A DNA stretch of 36,282 nt from Hyphomicrobiales bacterium (GTDB taxonomy: Bacteria > Pseudomonadota > Alphaproteobacteria > Rhizobiales > Methyloligellaceae): the NCBI GenBank assembly GCA_021775555.1, contig JAJFHP010000038.1:1-36282 (forward strand). The letters run 5' to 3'. Of the stretch, positions 7,897-15,643 are shown one piece after another (the first letter of the stretch is position 1; each line of letters opens with the position of its first letter). Position numbers and translations under genes: made by a program. The notes beneath the pieces are model-generated. The model searched no databases. It worked only from the letters and a program-made list of their open reading frames with translations, and was not told where the DNA came from.

Positions 7897-8406
7897 TCAT
7901 TGCCGGGACGCCCGTCTAGGCTTGGCCTTGTCGAAACATTTGGTCATGATTTCGCAGCGTTTCGGACCGGGCGGGTGAACCCAGTCACCGGGATGAGGGT
8001 GAATGAAAGCACAAATCTCGGTCATGCCCGAGCGCGTCAGCCAGCCCTTGTTCTTGCCGCGCGTGACCGCGTAACAATCCGCCTTGGTTTCCTTGGGGCC
8101 ATATACCTGATGCCCGCACTCATGGGCGTAAATATACAGCCGGACAGTCTCCGTCAGTCCCTTGAGCTTTGTCGGGTTGAGGATGATGATGCCCTTTTTC
8201 GCCCCGCCATAATCCCAGAATGTGTGGGAGATCAACGTCGGTGTGCGCCCGCAACTCATTGTCCGTCCGGCGAGCTTGAGGGTGCCCGGTGCGAGCGTCT
8301 TTTCTTTAGGCGCCGCGTCCAGAGCGCTCACTGCCAGCGCCCAGACAATGACGCCTGCCGCCGCAAAACATGCCAGGGCGGTTGTCTGAATTCGCCAGTT
8401 TCCCAA
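7897..8406 (-). CDS. Secreted HECGH-motif protein, copy 1
   Basis: A 169-residue exported protein with an HExxH-type motif, HECGH, in the segment LYIYAHECGHQVYGPKETKADCYAVTRGKNKGW. HExxH binds zinc in many metallopeptidases, and the glutamate in KETKAD could be a third ligand; activity is inference. The start is a TTG at 8406: GAGGA lies five bases ahead and the product then begins with a clean signal peptide (MGNWRIQTTALACFAAAG up to an Ala-rich cleavage area). An in-frame ORF reaching to 8718 is antisense-like nonsense over the next gene. Several conserved cysteines (around TMSCGRTP, EICAF, KRCEI, TKCF) suggest disulfides outside the cytoplasm. It is a paralogue of the gene at 8495-9043, sharing about half the residues in the core. 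Confidence 0.72.
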   Translation of the reverse strand: MGNWRIQTTALACFAAAGVIVWALAVSALDAAPKEKTLAPGTLKLAGRTMSCGRTPTLISHTFWDYGGAKKGIIILNPTKLKGLTETVRLYIYAHECGHQVYGPKETKADCYAVTRGKNKGWLTRSGMTEICAFIHPHPGDWVHPPGPKRCEIMTKCFDKAKPRRASRQ

Positions 8407-8494
8407 AGGGTGTCCTCGAATCTTTATTGTTCGTGTCTCACGCTGAGCCGGGAGGTGCCCGGGGGTCAAATCACGAGTTTGTAGGGTTTCGAAT

Positions 8495-9043
8495 CTAGTT
8501 TCCAGCCGGTCGCGGGCCTGCTTCCAAATAGCACATGCGCATTTTCTTGCAACGCTTGGGCCCGGCGGCATGGTCCGCATCGCCCTTGAGCTTGGAGATA
8601 AAATCACACACCTGCGCCAGACCTTCTTCCTTGAGCCAGCCATAACGCCGTCCACGCTTGACGCCGAAGCAGTCGGCCGCGCTCTCGTTGCGCCCGATAA
8701 ATTGATGCCCGCACTCATGAGCGTAAACGAATAATTTTACCGCGGTAGGAAGGCCCTTGAGCCGGTCTGGGTTGAGAATCAGGTAACCGGGATAAGCCCC
8801 GCCCCAGCTTTCAAATTTAGGGTCGATGACCGTGGGTCGCTTGCCGCATACCATGCGGTGCTTGTCGATCTTGAGCTTGCCGGGCTCAATGAGCTTGGCA
8901 TCGGGACCGGCTTTAGCGAGATAGTCGGCCAGGGAAATATCCAGATCGGATGTGGGCTCGGATTGCGCGCGCACGGGGTTTGCAACGCCTGTCATCAAAA
9001 GCGTGGCGCAAAGACCAAAGAGGTACAAATGCTTCAAGACCAT
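8495..9043 (-). CDS. Secreted HECGH-motif protein, copy 2
   Basis: A 182-residue exported paralogue of the gene at 7897-8406. Residues 1-28 form a signal peptide ending VANPVRAQ. The core repeats the same order: KHRMVCGKRPTVIDPKF, then YPGYLILNPDRLKGLPTAVK, then FVYAHECGHQFIGRNESAADCFGVKRGRRYGW, then CDFISKLKGDADHAAGPKRCKKMRMC. His-Glu-x-x-His and the downstream ESAAD fit a small zinc metallopeptidase-like fold; this is inference. The ATG at 9043 is preferred; a GTG at 9052 in frame would add three residues. Both copies lie in the same orientation with 88 bases between them, downstream of leuD's partner leuC in the reverse order. I do not know a named family. Confidence 0.78.
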   Translation of the reverse strand: MVLKHLYLFGLCATLLMTGVANPVRAQSEPTSDLDISLADYLAKAGPDAKLIEPGKLKIDKHRMVCGKRPTVIDPKFESWGGAYPGYLILNPDRLKGLPTAVKLFVYAHECGHQFIGRNESAADCFGVKRGRRYGWLKEEGLAQVCDFISKLKGDADHAAGPKRCKKMRMCYLEAGPRPAGN

Positions 9044-9075
9044 GACCTGCACTATCCTGGCTGAGAACCTGTGCT

Positions 9076-10476
9076 CTAACTCAGTTCCCGCACATCGACG
9101 AAATGTCCGGCGATGGCCGCCGCCGCCGCCATGGCGGGTGAAACCAGGTGGGTGCGGCCCTGGAATCCCTGCCGTCCCTCGAAATTGCGGTTCGAGGTGG
9201 CAGCGCAGCGTTCATGAGGCTCCAGCTTGTCAGGGTTCATCGCCAGGCACATGGAACAGCCCGGCTCGCGCCACTCAAAGCCAGCCTCGAGGAAAATTTT
9301 ATCGAGCCCTTCGGCTTCGGCCTGTTCCTTCACGAGGCCAGATCCAGGGACGATCATGGCGCTGACATGGTCCGAAATTTTCTTACCCTTTATAACTTCA
9401 GCCGCGGCGCGCAGGTCCTCGATGCGGCCATTGGTGCAGGAGCCAATGAATGCCCGGTCGATGCTGATGTCCAGAACCTTGGTGCCCGGCGTCAGGCCCA
9501 TATATTCGAGTGAACGGCGCATGGAGGCCTGCATGCCTTCATCATCGACGCTTTCCGGGTCGGGAATTTCACCCATCACCGACACCACGTTCTCCGGGCT
9601 TGTGCCCCATGTCACGATTGGCGGCAGGGAGGCCGCATCAAGCGTGATCTCCTTGTCAAACACGGCGTCATCATCGGATTTGAGCGTTTTCCAGTAAGCG
9701 AGCGCCTGTTCCCAAGCCGCACCCTTTGGCGATTTTGGACGCCCTTTGAGATATTCAAATGTTTTTTCATCAGGAGCGATCAACCCGGCGCGCGCACCGC
9801 CTTCGATGGTCATGTTGCAGACGGTCATGCGTCCTTCCATGGAGAGGGCGCGGATAGCCTCGCCGGCATATTCAATCACGTAGCCGGTGCCTCCGGCGGT
9901 GCCAATCTCGCCGATGATCGAGAGGATGATGTCCTTGGCGGTGATGCCACGCGGCAATTGGCCGTTCACGGTCACACGCATATTTTTGGATTTTTTCTGG
10001 ATCAGGGTCTGCGTGGCCAGAACATGCTCGACCTCGGATGTTCCTATGCCATGGGCCAGCGCGCCAAACGCGCCGTGAGTGGCGGTGTGGCTGTCGCCGC
10101 ACACGATGGTGGTGCCGGGCAGAGTGAAGCCCTGTTCCGGGCCGATGACATGGACGATGCCCTGGCGCACATCCACCTCGTTAAAATATTCGACTCCGAA
10201 GTCGGCGCAGTTCTTCGCCAGCGTATCGACCTGGAGTTTCGCCTCGGGATCCTTGATTTCCTGTCCCCGGTCGGTGGTCGGCACATTATGGTCGACAACG
10301 GCCAGGGTTTTTTCCGGCGCGCGCACCTTTCGGCCTGTCATGCGCAGACCTTCAAAGGCCTGCGGGCTGGTCACTTCGTGGGTCAGATGCCGGTCGATGT
10401 AGATGAGGCAGGTGCCGTCATCGCTTTCGTCGACCAGGTGGTCATCCCAGATTTTGTCGTAGAGCGTTTTGCCCAT
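9076..10476 (-). CDS. leuC: 3-isopropylmalate dehydratase large subunit
   Basis: The 466-residue large subunit carries the [4Fe-4S] cluster of isopropylmalate isomerase. Cluster cysteines are Cys347 in [14 protein letters not shown] and Cys407 and Cys410 in [13 protein letters not shown], positions identical to those of E. coli Leu[19 protein letters not shown] and [32 protein letters not shown] are further aconitase-family signatures. I chose the ATG at 10476, with AGGAG about nine bases ahead; a longer in-frame ORF to 10584 adds residues no LeuC has. Its partner leuD is about 5 kb away on the same strand, so the two subunits are probably not made from one message. Confidence 0.97.
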   Translation of the reverse strand: MGKTLYDKIWDDHLVDESDDGTCLIYIDRHLTHEVTSPQAFEGLRMTGRKVRAPEKTLAVVDHNVPTTDRGQEIKDPEAKLQVDTLAKNCADFGVEYFNEVDVRQGIVHVIGPEQGFTLPGTTIVCGDSHTATHGAFGALAHGIGTSEVEHVLATQTLIQKKSKNMRVTVNGQLPRGITAKDIILSIIGEIGTAGGTGYVIEYAGEAIRALSMEGRMTVCNMTIEGGARAGLIAPDEKTFEYLKGRPKSPKGAAWEQALAYWKTLKSDDDAVFDKEITLDAASLPPIVTWGTSPENVVSVMGEIPDPESVDDEGMQASMRRSLEYMGLTPGTKVLDISIDRAFIGSCTNGRIEDLRAAAEVIKGKKISDHVSAMIVPGSGLVKEQAEAEGLDKIFLEAGFEWREPGCSMCLAMNPDKLEPHERCAATSNRNFEGRQGFQGRTHLVSPAMAAAAAIAGHFVDVRELS

Positions 10477-10649
10477 TTTCACATACTCCTGCTGTGCACG
10501 CCCGCGCTTTTGTCTTCTGATAGCGCTTTGCGGACGCGCTGACAATTCCTTGTGATGAGGTCGCAGTGCCAAATACAGATGCATCCATCGAGGGAAGGTT
10601 CTGCTATAACGTATGAAAACAAGACTGCATTATCGGGAGGATTTATTCC

Positions 10650-11099
10650 ATGAAAAGAATATTAGCCGTTTTAGCCATTTCAACCGTCATGCCGTTTTCC
10701 GGCATTGCCCAGGCACAGGAATTCCCCAGCTGGCCCCTGACTCAAACCTGCATGTCCGGTGACAGCAGCTGTGGGCGTTTCGAGCAATTTGCGCGCGGGC
10801 AGATTTCGGGCACCTGGACAACCTTGCCTCCCAAGGTTCGGGCCTCCTGCGTGACCCAGACGGAGAGCGTCGAGAAAAGCTATCGCCTGCTTCAGAGCTG
10901 TCTGGCAAACGCCATGCAGGTCCTACTCAAGAATCAGCAAAGAAAAGCTGATGACGGAAAAGTCGTCCACCTGACACCCAAGGCAAAGATGAAGGCGCCA
11001 CCTCCGGCACCAGCGCCAGCACCCGTTGCGGAACCGGCTCCGGTTGAGCAGCCAGCAGCAGCAGCGCCAGCCGCAACACCCCCGGTAAAACCTCAATAG
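10650..11099 (+). CDS. Small secreted protein with Pro/Ala-rich tail
   Basis: I do not recognise this 149-residue protein. Residues 1-22 form a signal peptide with an AQA cleavage site. The mature part (about 23-90) has four cysteines (LTQTCMSGDSSCGRF, RASCVTQ, LQSCLANA), consistent with two disulfides in the periplasm. From about residue 113 on it is a low-complexity Pro/Ala/Glu tail. The start is well supported by GGGAGGA about eight bases upstream. It is divergent from leuC across 173 bases and converges on the LysR gene, with 12 bases between. A TATAAC hexamer at 10605-10610 could be its -10 element, without a clear -35. Confidence 0.72.
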   Translation: MKRILAVLAISTVMPFSGIAQAQEFPSWPLTQTCMSGDSSCGRFEQFARGQISGTWTTLPPKVRASCVTQTESVEKSYRLLQSCLANAMQVLLKNQQRKADDGKVVHLTPKAKMKAPPPAPAPAPVAEPAPVEQPAAAAPAATPPVKPQ

Positions 11100-11111
11100 G
11101 GTGAAAAGATA

Positions 11112-12011
11112 TCAGGATTGGTGAACAGCCGAGATTTCACGTTCAATCCAGTCCACAAATGACGCAACAGGCCGTTTAACCGATGAGCCGTGACGCCTCA
11201 CGAGGAAGTATGCATCTTCGGGAGGCGCGGATTCAACGTCATCAAACGGCGTAACGAGTCTGCCATCGGCTATTTCATCCGCCGCCAGAAAATCACTTTC
11301 AAGGATGACTCCGAGACCCTGAATTGCGGCCTCAATAGCCATGGCTGAACGTCCAACGGACATTTCGCGGCGGATGGTCATGCTGTCTATGCCATGAACG
11401 CTCAGCCAATTTGCCCACTGCTGCCTGTTTCGGGAATCGATGAGGACGTGCTCTGCAAGGTCAGTTGGGCGCTTTAGCCGTGGACCCTTTTTCAATAACC
11501 GCGGGCTGCACAGCACCAGCATGCGCTCGGTAAAAATCGGAGTGACCTCCAGGTCAGGGTTCGCTGGTGCGCCATAGAAAATTCCGATATCCGCATTGCT
11601 GAGAAGGCTTTGAGCGGTGGTTGCTTCAACCCTGACGCGCCATTCCGGGTGCTCACGCAGAAAGTCATCAATCCGGGGCATCAGCCATTTGCTTGCAAAA
11701 CTCGGGGCGGCATGAATTGTCAAAGCCATTTGTGCGGTTTCGCTGGCAACGGCCTGGGTGGCCTGCGACAGCCGGCTCAGGGCGTCATGAATGCCACGCT
11801 GATAAGACTCTCCAATTTCGTTCAGCGAGATACGGCGGCCCTCGCGATCAAACAAGGGAGTGTTCAAAACAGTTTCAAGATTGGCGATCTGATGACTGAC
11901 TGCCGAGGGTGTTACGTTCAACTCGTCAGCGGCTGCCTTGAAACTGCCCAGACGCGCAGCTGCTTCGAATACTCGAATTGCGTTGAGGGGAGGCAAGTTA
12001 AATGCTGTCAT
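11112..12011 (-). CDS. LysR-family regulator (GcvA-like), probable control of the adjacent decarboxylase
   Basis: A 299-residue LysR-type regulator. The winged helix-turn-helix is at residues about 5-62: LPPLNAIRVFEAAARLGSFK then AAADELNVTPSAVSHQI then LETVLNTPLFDREGRRISL. The rest is the effector-binding domain (ALTIHAAPSFASKWLMPRID, IQGLGVILESDFLA), closest in style to GcvA-type members that start with PPLNALRVFEAAAR. I chose the ATG at 12011 because the palindrome at 12039-12053 would otherwise fall across the start codon of the alternative ATG at 12044. It is divergent from the dialkylglycine-decarboxylase-like gene, an arrangement known from the dgdR-dgdA pair of Burkholderia. Regulation of that neighbour is therefore the natural inference. 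Confidence 0.9.
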   Translation of the reverse strand: MTAFNLPPLNAIRVFEAAARLGSFKAAADELNVTPSAVSHQIANLETVLNTPLFDREGRRISLNEIGESYQRGIHDALSRLSQATQAVASETAQMALTIHAAPSFASKWLMPRIDDFLREHPEWRVRVEATTAQSLLSNADIGIFYGAPANPDLEVTPIFTERMLVLCSPRLLKKGPRLKRPTDLAEHVLIDSRNRQQWANWLSVHGIDSMTIRREMSVGRSAMAIEAAIQGLGVILESDFLAADEIADGRLVTPFDDVESAPPEDAYFLVRRHGSSVKRPVASFVDWIEREISAVHQS

Positions 12012-12038
12012 GGTGGAATTGGTTCCAAAGTGAAATAA

Positions 12039-12053
12039 ATTCATCTGATGAAT
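12039..12053. promoter_or_regulatory. 15-bp palindrome, candidate LysR operator
   Basis: ATTCATC-T-GATGAAT is a perfect 7-1-7 inverted repeat in the AT-rich gap between the divergent LysR and decarboxylase-like genes. It contains the T-N11-A arrangement expected of LysR-type binding sites. It lies 28 bases upstream of the LysR ATG, which suits autorepression. A second, shorter palindrome TTCATGAA lies at 12163-12170, close to the decarboxylase start, and shares the TTCAT half. Confidence 0.55.
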
Positions 12054-12184
12054 GAATTAAATGCATTTTGATGTCAATATTTCATCGGATATAGAGGAAA
12101 ATACCAACAAAAATACGTGATTTCTTGAGATCTGATCTGTGATCCTTTTGGCATTAAATTAATTCATGAAAGTAGAGGTGCATG

Positions 12185-13504
12185 ATGAGTGAAGAGCTGC
12201 GGGAGGCTGCACGTGAACATCTGGTCCGCTATGGCCAGGGGGATATCGAGAAACTCTATGTCTCGGCCAAAGGCGCCACCGTCACCGACGATGAAGGACG
12301 TGAAATCCTCGATTTCACCTCGGGCCAGATGTGCGCGACGCTGGGCCACAGTCACCCGGCCATCGTGAAAGCGATTAAGTCTGGCGCTGAAGACTCGATC
12401 CACCTGTTCTCAGGCATGATACCGGAAGCAGTAGCGAGGCTGGCGAAGAAACTCAGCCAATGGCTGCCCAAGCCGCTTTCCCGCTCGATGTTCGTCAATA
12501 CTGGATCAGAGAGCAACGAAGCAGCGCTTCGCATGGCCAAGATGGTCACCGGCGGTTACGAGGTTCTCGCTATGGGAGGCTCCTGGCACGGCGTGACAGG
12601 ACAGGCTGCGGCCATGTCCTTTGCCAGCGAGCGTCATGGCTACGGCCCGAAAGTGCACGGCGTATCTGCGATCCCGGAACCCTATTCCTACCGCTGCCCG
12701 ATCGGCCATTGCCGCGACAAATGTGACATGAGTTGCATGAAGGTCGGTTTGAAGATGTTCGACATGACATCAGAAGGCGCGCCGGCCGCGATCATCGCCG
12801 AGCCTATTTTGAGTGCGGGCGGAGTCATTATCCCGCCAGAAGGTTATTTCAATACGCTCAAGAAGGAAGCTGCAAAGCGCGGCATGATGATGATTTTCGA
12901 TGAGGCGCAGACAGCCTTTGGGCGGATCGGTGAAAAATTTGCCGCCACAGGGCTTGGCGTGACCCCTGACATCATGACGGTTTCAAAAACACTTGGCGGG
13001 GGACTGCCGCTGGCTGCGGTTATTACGTCTGATGAGATTGAGGAGAAGGCACACTCCAAGGGGTATAGCTTTTATACCAGCCACGTATCAGACCCCTTGC
13101 CAGCACTTGCAGGGCAGGCAGTTCTGGAGACGGTTGAGAAGGAAAAACTGCTTGAGCGCGCCAAGGAAATGGGCGCTTACCTGCGCAAGAACCTCGATAG
13201 CCTGCAGCAGAAATATGAGGCCATTGGTCAAATACGCGGGCAGGGCCTGCTCATGGGCATCGAACTGGTAAAAGACCGGGAAAGCCGCGAGCCGCATCTG
13301 GAATTGGGTAATATCACCACGAGGCGTTGCATGGAGCTGGGTCTGTCAATGAACATCAAGTACCGCCCGGAGCGCGGTGCCGTGTGGCGCATCGCACCCC
13401 CGCTCACCGTGTCAAAGGACGAACTCGACAGGGGATGCGAGATACTGGATCAGGCCCTCAGGGAGGGCCTGGATGAAGTAGTAAAGGGCAATGGAGCCGG
13501 CTGA
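12185..13504 (+). CDS. Class III PLP enzyme, 2,2-dialkylglycine decarboxylase-like
   Basis: A 439-residue fold-type I PLP enzyme of the class III aminotransferase group. Compared from memory with Burkholderia dialkylglycine decarboxylase it shares DFTSGQMCATLGHSHP (Gln48, the residue that favours decarboxylation), NTGSESNEAALRMAK, GSWHGVTG (Trp134), FDEAQTAFGR (Asp239 to the pyridine nitrogen), SKTLGGGLPLAA (Lys268, the PLP lysine), FYTSHVSDPLPA and VWRIAPPLTVS (Arg402 for the substrate carboxylate). So it probably decarboxylates and transaminates a dialkylglycine such as 2-aminoisobutyrate; a plain omega-aminotransferase role is possible. Unlike the Burkholderia enzyme as I recall it, it has a four-cysteine stretch at 171-184 (CPIGHCRDKCDMSC). 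Of two adjacent ATGs, 12185 is better spaced (six bases) from AGAGG. Confidence 0.8.
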   Translation: MSEELREAAREHLVRYGQGDIEKLYVSAKGATVTDDEGREILDFTSGQMCATLGHSHPAIVKAIKSGAEDSIHLFSGMIPEAVARLAKKLSQWLPKPLSRSMFVNTGSESNEAALRMAKMVTGGYEVLAMGGSWHGVTGQAAAMSFASERHGYGPKVHGVSAIPEPYSYRCPIGHCRDKCDMSCMKVGLKMFDMTSEGAPAAIIAEPILSAGGVIIPPEGYFNTLKKEAAKRGMMMIFDEAQTAFGRIGEKFAATGLGVTPDIMTVSKTLGGGLPLAAVITSDEIEEKAHSKGYSFYTSHVSDPLPALAGQAVLETVEKEKLLERAKEMGAYLRKNLDSLQQKYEAIGQIRGQGLLMGIELVKDRESREPHLELGNITTRRCMELGLSMNIKYRPERGAVWRIAPPLTVSKDELDRGCEILDQALREGLDEVVKGNGAG

Positions 13505-13522
13505 CGACTAGTCGTCTTTTTT
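13503..13522 (+). terminator. Possible terminator after the decarboxylase-like gene
   Basis: The perfect palindrome GACGACTAGTCGTC (13503-13516) is followed at once by TTTTTT. It can form a five-base-pair stem with a CTAG loop plus a U-run on the plus strand. It overlaps the stop codons of both convergent genes, and on the other strand it codes the DDKKDD end of L19, so the pattern may be partly accidental. The stem is short. Confidence 0.35.
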
Positions 13523-14212
13523 GTCGTCTTCTGCCTTGGCTTTTTCTGCCTCGGCAACCGCCTCTTCAACGGTGGCTTCGGACATGAGTACCTTGGCCTG
13601 GCTCACCCAGTCCTCGCGTTCGATGCGGCCCTTGAAACTCAATACTTCGTCCACATTGGCGATATCTTCATCGCTCCAGTTGGCAATCTGTTCGAACTGG
13701 ATGATACCGATTTTTTCCAGGCGCTTGATGAGTTCCTCGCCCACACCCTTGATCCGGGTCAGGTCATCCGCATCACCCTTGGGCTTGGTGAAACCCTTGA
13801 ACCCCTTCGCTGCCTGCTTGCGGGCTGCAGCTGCGGCCTTGCCCTTGGCGCGTGCGTCTCGGCGCTCTGGAATACGGGCTGACTTGCCGCGGCGTCCGCG
13901 CAGGTAATACAGCTTGGCGCGGCGTACATGGCCGCGGCGCACTACCTCGATATCGGCAATCTGCGGCGAATAGACCGGAAACACGCGCTCCACGCCTTCG
14001 CCATAGGAAATCTTGCGGACCGTGAAACTCTCATGCAGCCCGCCACCATCACGGGCGATAACCACGCCCTCGTAAATCTGCACGCGTTCGCGTTCGCCGT
14101 CCTTCACCTTGACGGAAACTTTCACCGTGTCACCAGGACCAAATTCGGGAATGCCGCGCTTGGCTTCAAGCTCTTGCGCGTGCTCTTTTTCAAGCTCTTC
14201 GATGATATTCAT
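13508..14212 (-). CDS. rplS: 50S ribosomal protein L19 with C-terminal helix-hairpin-helix extension
   Basis: L19 sits at the 30S-50S interface of the ribosome. Residues 1 to about 118 are ordinary L19: [71 protein letters not shown]. The protein is 234 residues, about twice the usual length. After a basic Ala/Lys linker (119-147), residues about 149-209 form a helix-hairpin-helix-like domain: [20 protein letters not shown], then [37 protein letters not shown]. That domain is one I know from tails of L21 and NADH dehydrogenase subunits in Hyphomicrobiales. The end is Glu/Lys/Asp-rich. The ATG at 14212 is chosen over an in-frame TTG at 14218. The gene is cut off from trmD by the convergent GNAT and the DUF2585 gene, so it has its own promoter. 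Confidence 0.95.
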   Translation of the reverse strand: MNIIEELEKEHAQELEAKRGIPEFGPGDTVKVSVKVKDGERERVQIYEGVVIARDGGGLHESFTVRKISYGEGVERVFPVYSPQIADIEVVRRGHVRRAKLYYLRGRRGKSARIPERRDARAKGKAAAAARKQAAKGFKGFTKPKGDADDLTRIKGVGEELIKRLEKIGIIQFEQIANWSDEDIANVDEVLSFKGRIEREDWVSQAKVLMSEATVEEAVAEAEKAKAEDDKKDD

Positions 14213-14230
14213 CTTCAAAACCTTTCAATC

Positions 14231-14296
14231 GGGCAGCTACCGCATGTGGCGGTGCCCACCATTCTTTTTAATTGGACTTTTGTTTGGCCTACCGCC
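14231..14296 (-). promoter_or_regulatory. Structured 5' leader of rplS, possible autoregulatory element
   Basis: On the minus strand, ACCGC (14253-14249) pairs with GCGGT (14243-14239) around a five-base loop, and the flanking GGGC/GCCC (14257-14254 with 14234-14231) extends the stem with a bulge on one side. Upstream, GGCGGT (14296-14291) is perfectly complementary to ACCGCC (14253-14248), so the same bases can pair in either of two ways. The hairpin ends about 19 bases before the rplS start codon. Ribosomal-protein leaders often work this way; here it is inference only. Confidence 0.4.
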
Positions 14297-14442
14297 TGTC
14301 GGCTATATGAGGCCAGAATGGGTCCCGGCGATCTATCGCCCCGGTGACTTGGCGCGTTATCTACAGCAAGTTCGAGTATTTGTCGATAGACCGGTTAGAA
14401 CTCATATCATTGATTAATACGATTAGATTCCACAGGTGGTAA

Positions 14443-15018
14443 ATGCCAGAGAATACGATGACTGACACGAGACACTTTTGGCTCTGCATTCTTGCCATTC
14501 TGGCGGCACAGGCAATCTTACTGTTTTGGATGGGTCGTGTTCCCATTTGTGAATGCGGGTATGTGAAACTGTGGCATGGTGAGGTCGTGAGTTCGGAGAA
14601 TTCCCAGCATATTTCAGACTGGTACACCCCCTCGCACGTCATCCACGGTTTTATCTTCTATTGGCTGACATGGCTCGTGCGTCCGAAATGGCATGTTGTG
14701 GCACGTCTCGCATTGGCGATGTTCGTCGAGTCTGCCTGGGAAATACTTGAGAACACCGACATGATCATCGAGCGATACCGCGAAGCGACCATCTCGCTCG
14801 ACTATTACGGGGATTCAATTCTCAATTCCGTATCAGACAGCATCGCTGCTCTCATCGGTTTTCTGCTGGCGTGGCGAGTGCCTGTTGCGGCAACGGTTGG
14901 AATAGCGATTTTCTTCGAATCGCTTACAGGCGTCATTATCCGTGACAATCTCACCCTGAATATCATCATGCTGCTCTACCCACTCGAATCCATCCGGGTA
15001 TGGCAGGGCGGTACATAA
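14443..15018 (+). CDS. UPF0314/DUF2585 membrane protein
   Basis: A 191-residue membrane protein of the DUF2585 (UPF0314) family, which is found mainly in alphaproteobacteria and has no known function. Landmarks are [19 protein letters not shown], then [24 protein letters not shown], then [37 protein letters not shown]. It has about four to five membrane helices (near 12-30, 66-85, 126-146, 146-163, 165-185). The cysteine-containing and His-rich conserved loops face one side and could bind a metal or cofactor; that is a guess. AGGTGG lies six bases ahead of the ATG. It sits alone on the plus strand inside the ribosomal cluster and converges on the GNAT gene with eight bases between stops. Confidence 0.85.
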   Translation: MPENTMTDTRHFWLCILAILAAQAILLFWMGRVPICECGYVKLWHGEVVSSENSQHISDWYTPSHVIHGFIFYWLTWLVRPKWHVVARLALAMFVESAWEILENTDMIIERYREATISLDYYGDSILNSVSDSIAALIGFLLAWRVPVAATVGIAIFFESLTGVIIRDNLTLNIIMLLYPLESIRVWQGGT

Positions 15019-15026
15019 CAAAATAC

Positions 15027-15626
15027 TCAAGCCTTGATAATTGGCACCTGGGGCGCCGAATCGATAGGAAGATTGCCAGCTAGCCTTGGGTCGTCGGCAA
15101 TCTCGATCTTGCGTTCATAGGCTGTGAAACCTGAGCGAAGATAGAATTCCAGAGCCCTTGGGTGATCGAGGGTGCATGTGTGAAGCCAGAAGCGCTCGAT
15201 AGACCTTGACCATGCTGCCACCACTGCCCGGCCCATCAGAGCGCAGCCCGCACCGGTTCCCACCAGGTTTGGTGTGACACCAAAAAAACTTAGCTCGCAG
15301 TCATTTGCCGTTCTGAAATCAAGCTCAACCAGCCCTTCATCTCCACCGCCGCAATCCAGGGCATACACTTCATAATCTGTATGAGTGATGATCGAGGCGA
15401 TTGCCTCTTTCGGCATGACAAGCCGGGAGAACCAGAGCAAATCAGCGCTGATTCGCCGATAGACTCCCAGATACCAGTCAACATCCGGGTTTTTTACACG
15501 CCTAAGCGTGCCGGGCAGATCGCGAGCTTCTATGTCTACCGACGGTTTTGCACGCATCTCTAGATAGGTCACTACAGTGGCGATCTTGTCCGAGGGCACA
15601 TCTGTGAACTGACTCGAACCGAACAT
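15027..15626 (-). CDS. GNAT-family acetyltransferase
   Basis: A 199-residue GNAT-fold N-acetyltransferase. The acetyl-CoA pyrophosphate loop is in SFFGVTPNLVGTGAGCALMGRAV, preceded by the strand VELDFRTANDCELSFFG. The end of the fold follows: RFWLHTCTLDHPRALEFYLRSGFTAYERK. The ATG at 15626 is preferred, with GGGAAG seven to nine bases upstream. The longer GTG-started reading from 15671 would overlap the end of trmD and lacks such a site. It is the last gene of the rimM-cyclase-trmD run. The substrate is unknown, but placement beside ribosomal and tRNA-modifying genes makes a ribosomal protein or small-molecule target equally conceivable. Confidence 0.85.
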   Translation of the reverse strand: MFGSSQFTDVPSDKIATVVTYLEMRAKPSVDIEARDLPGTLRRVKNPDVDWYLGVYRRISADLLWFSRLVMPKEAIASIITHTDYEVYALDCGGGDEGLVELDFRTANDCELSFFGVTPNLVGTGAGCALMGRAVVAAWSRSIERFWLHTCTLDHPRALEFYLRSGFTAYERKIEIADDPRLAGNLPIDSAPQVPIIKA

Positions 15627-15643
15627 TTGGATTCTTCCCAAAG

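Noticed and set aside
8407-8718. Upstream extension of the first HECGH protein
   Set aside because: It covers the neighbouring paralogue's coding region out of frame and lacks a signal peptide; the TTG start at 8406 gives both a ribosome site and a signal peptide.
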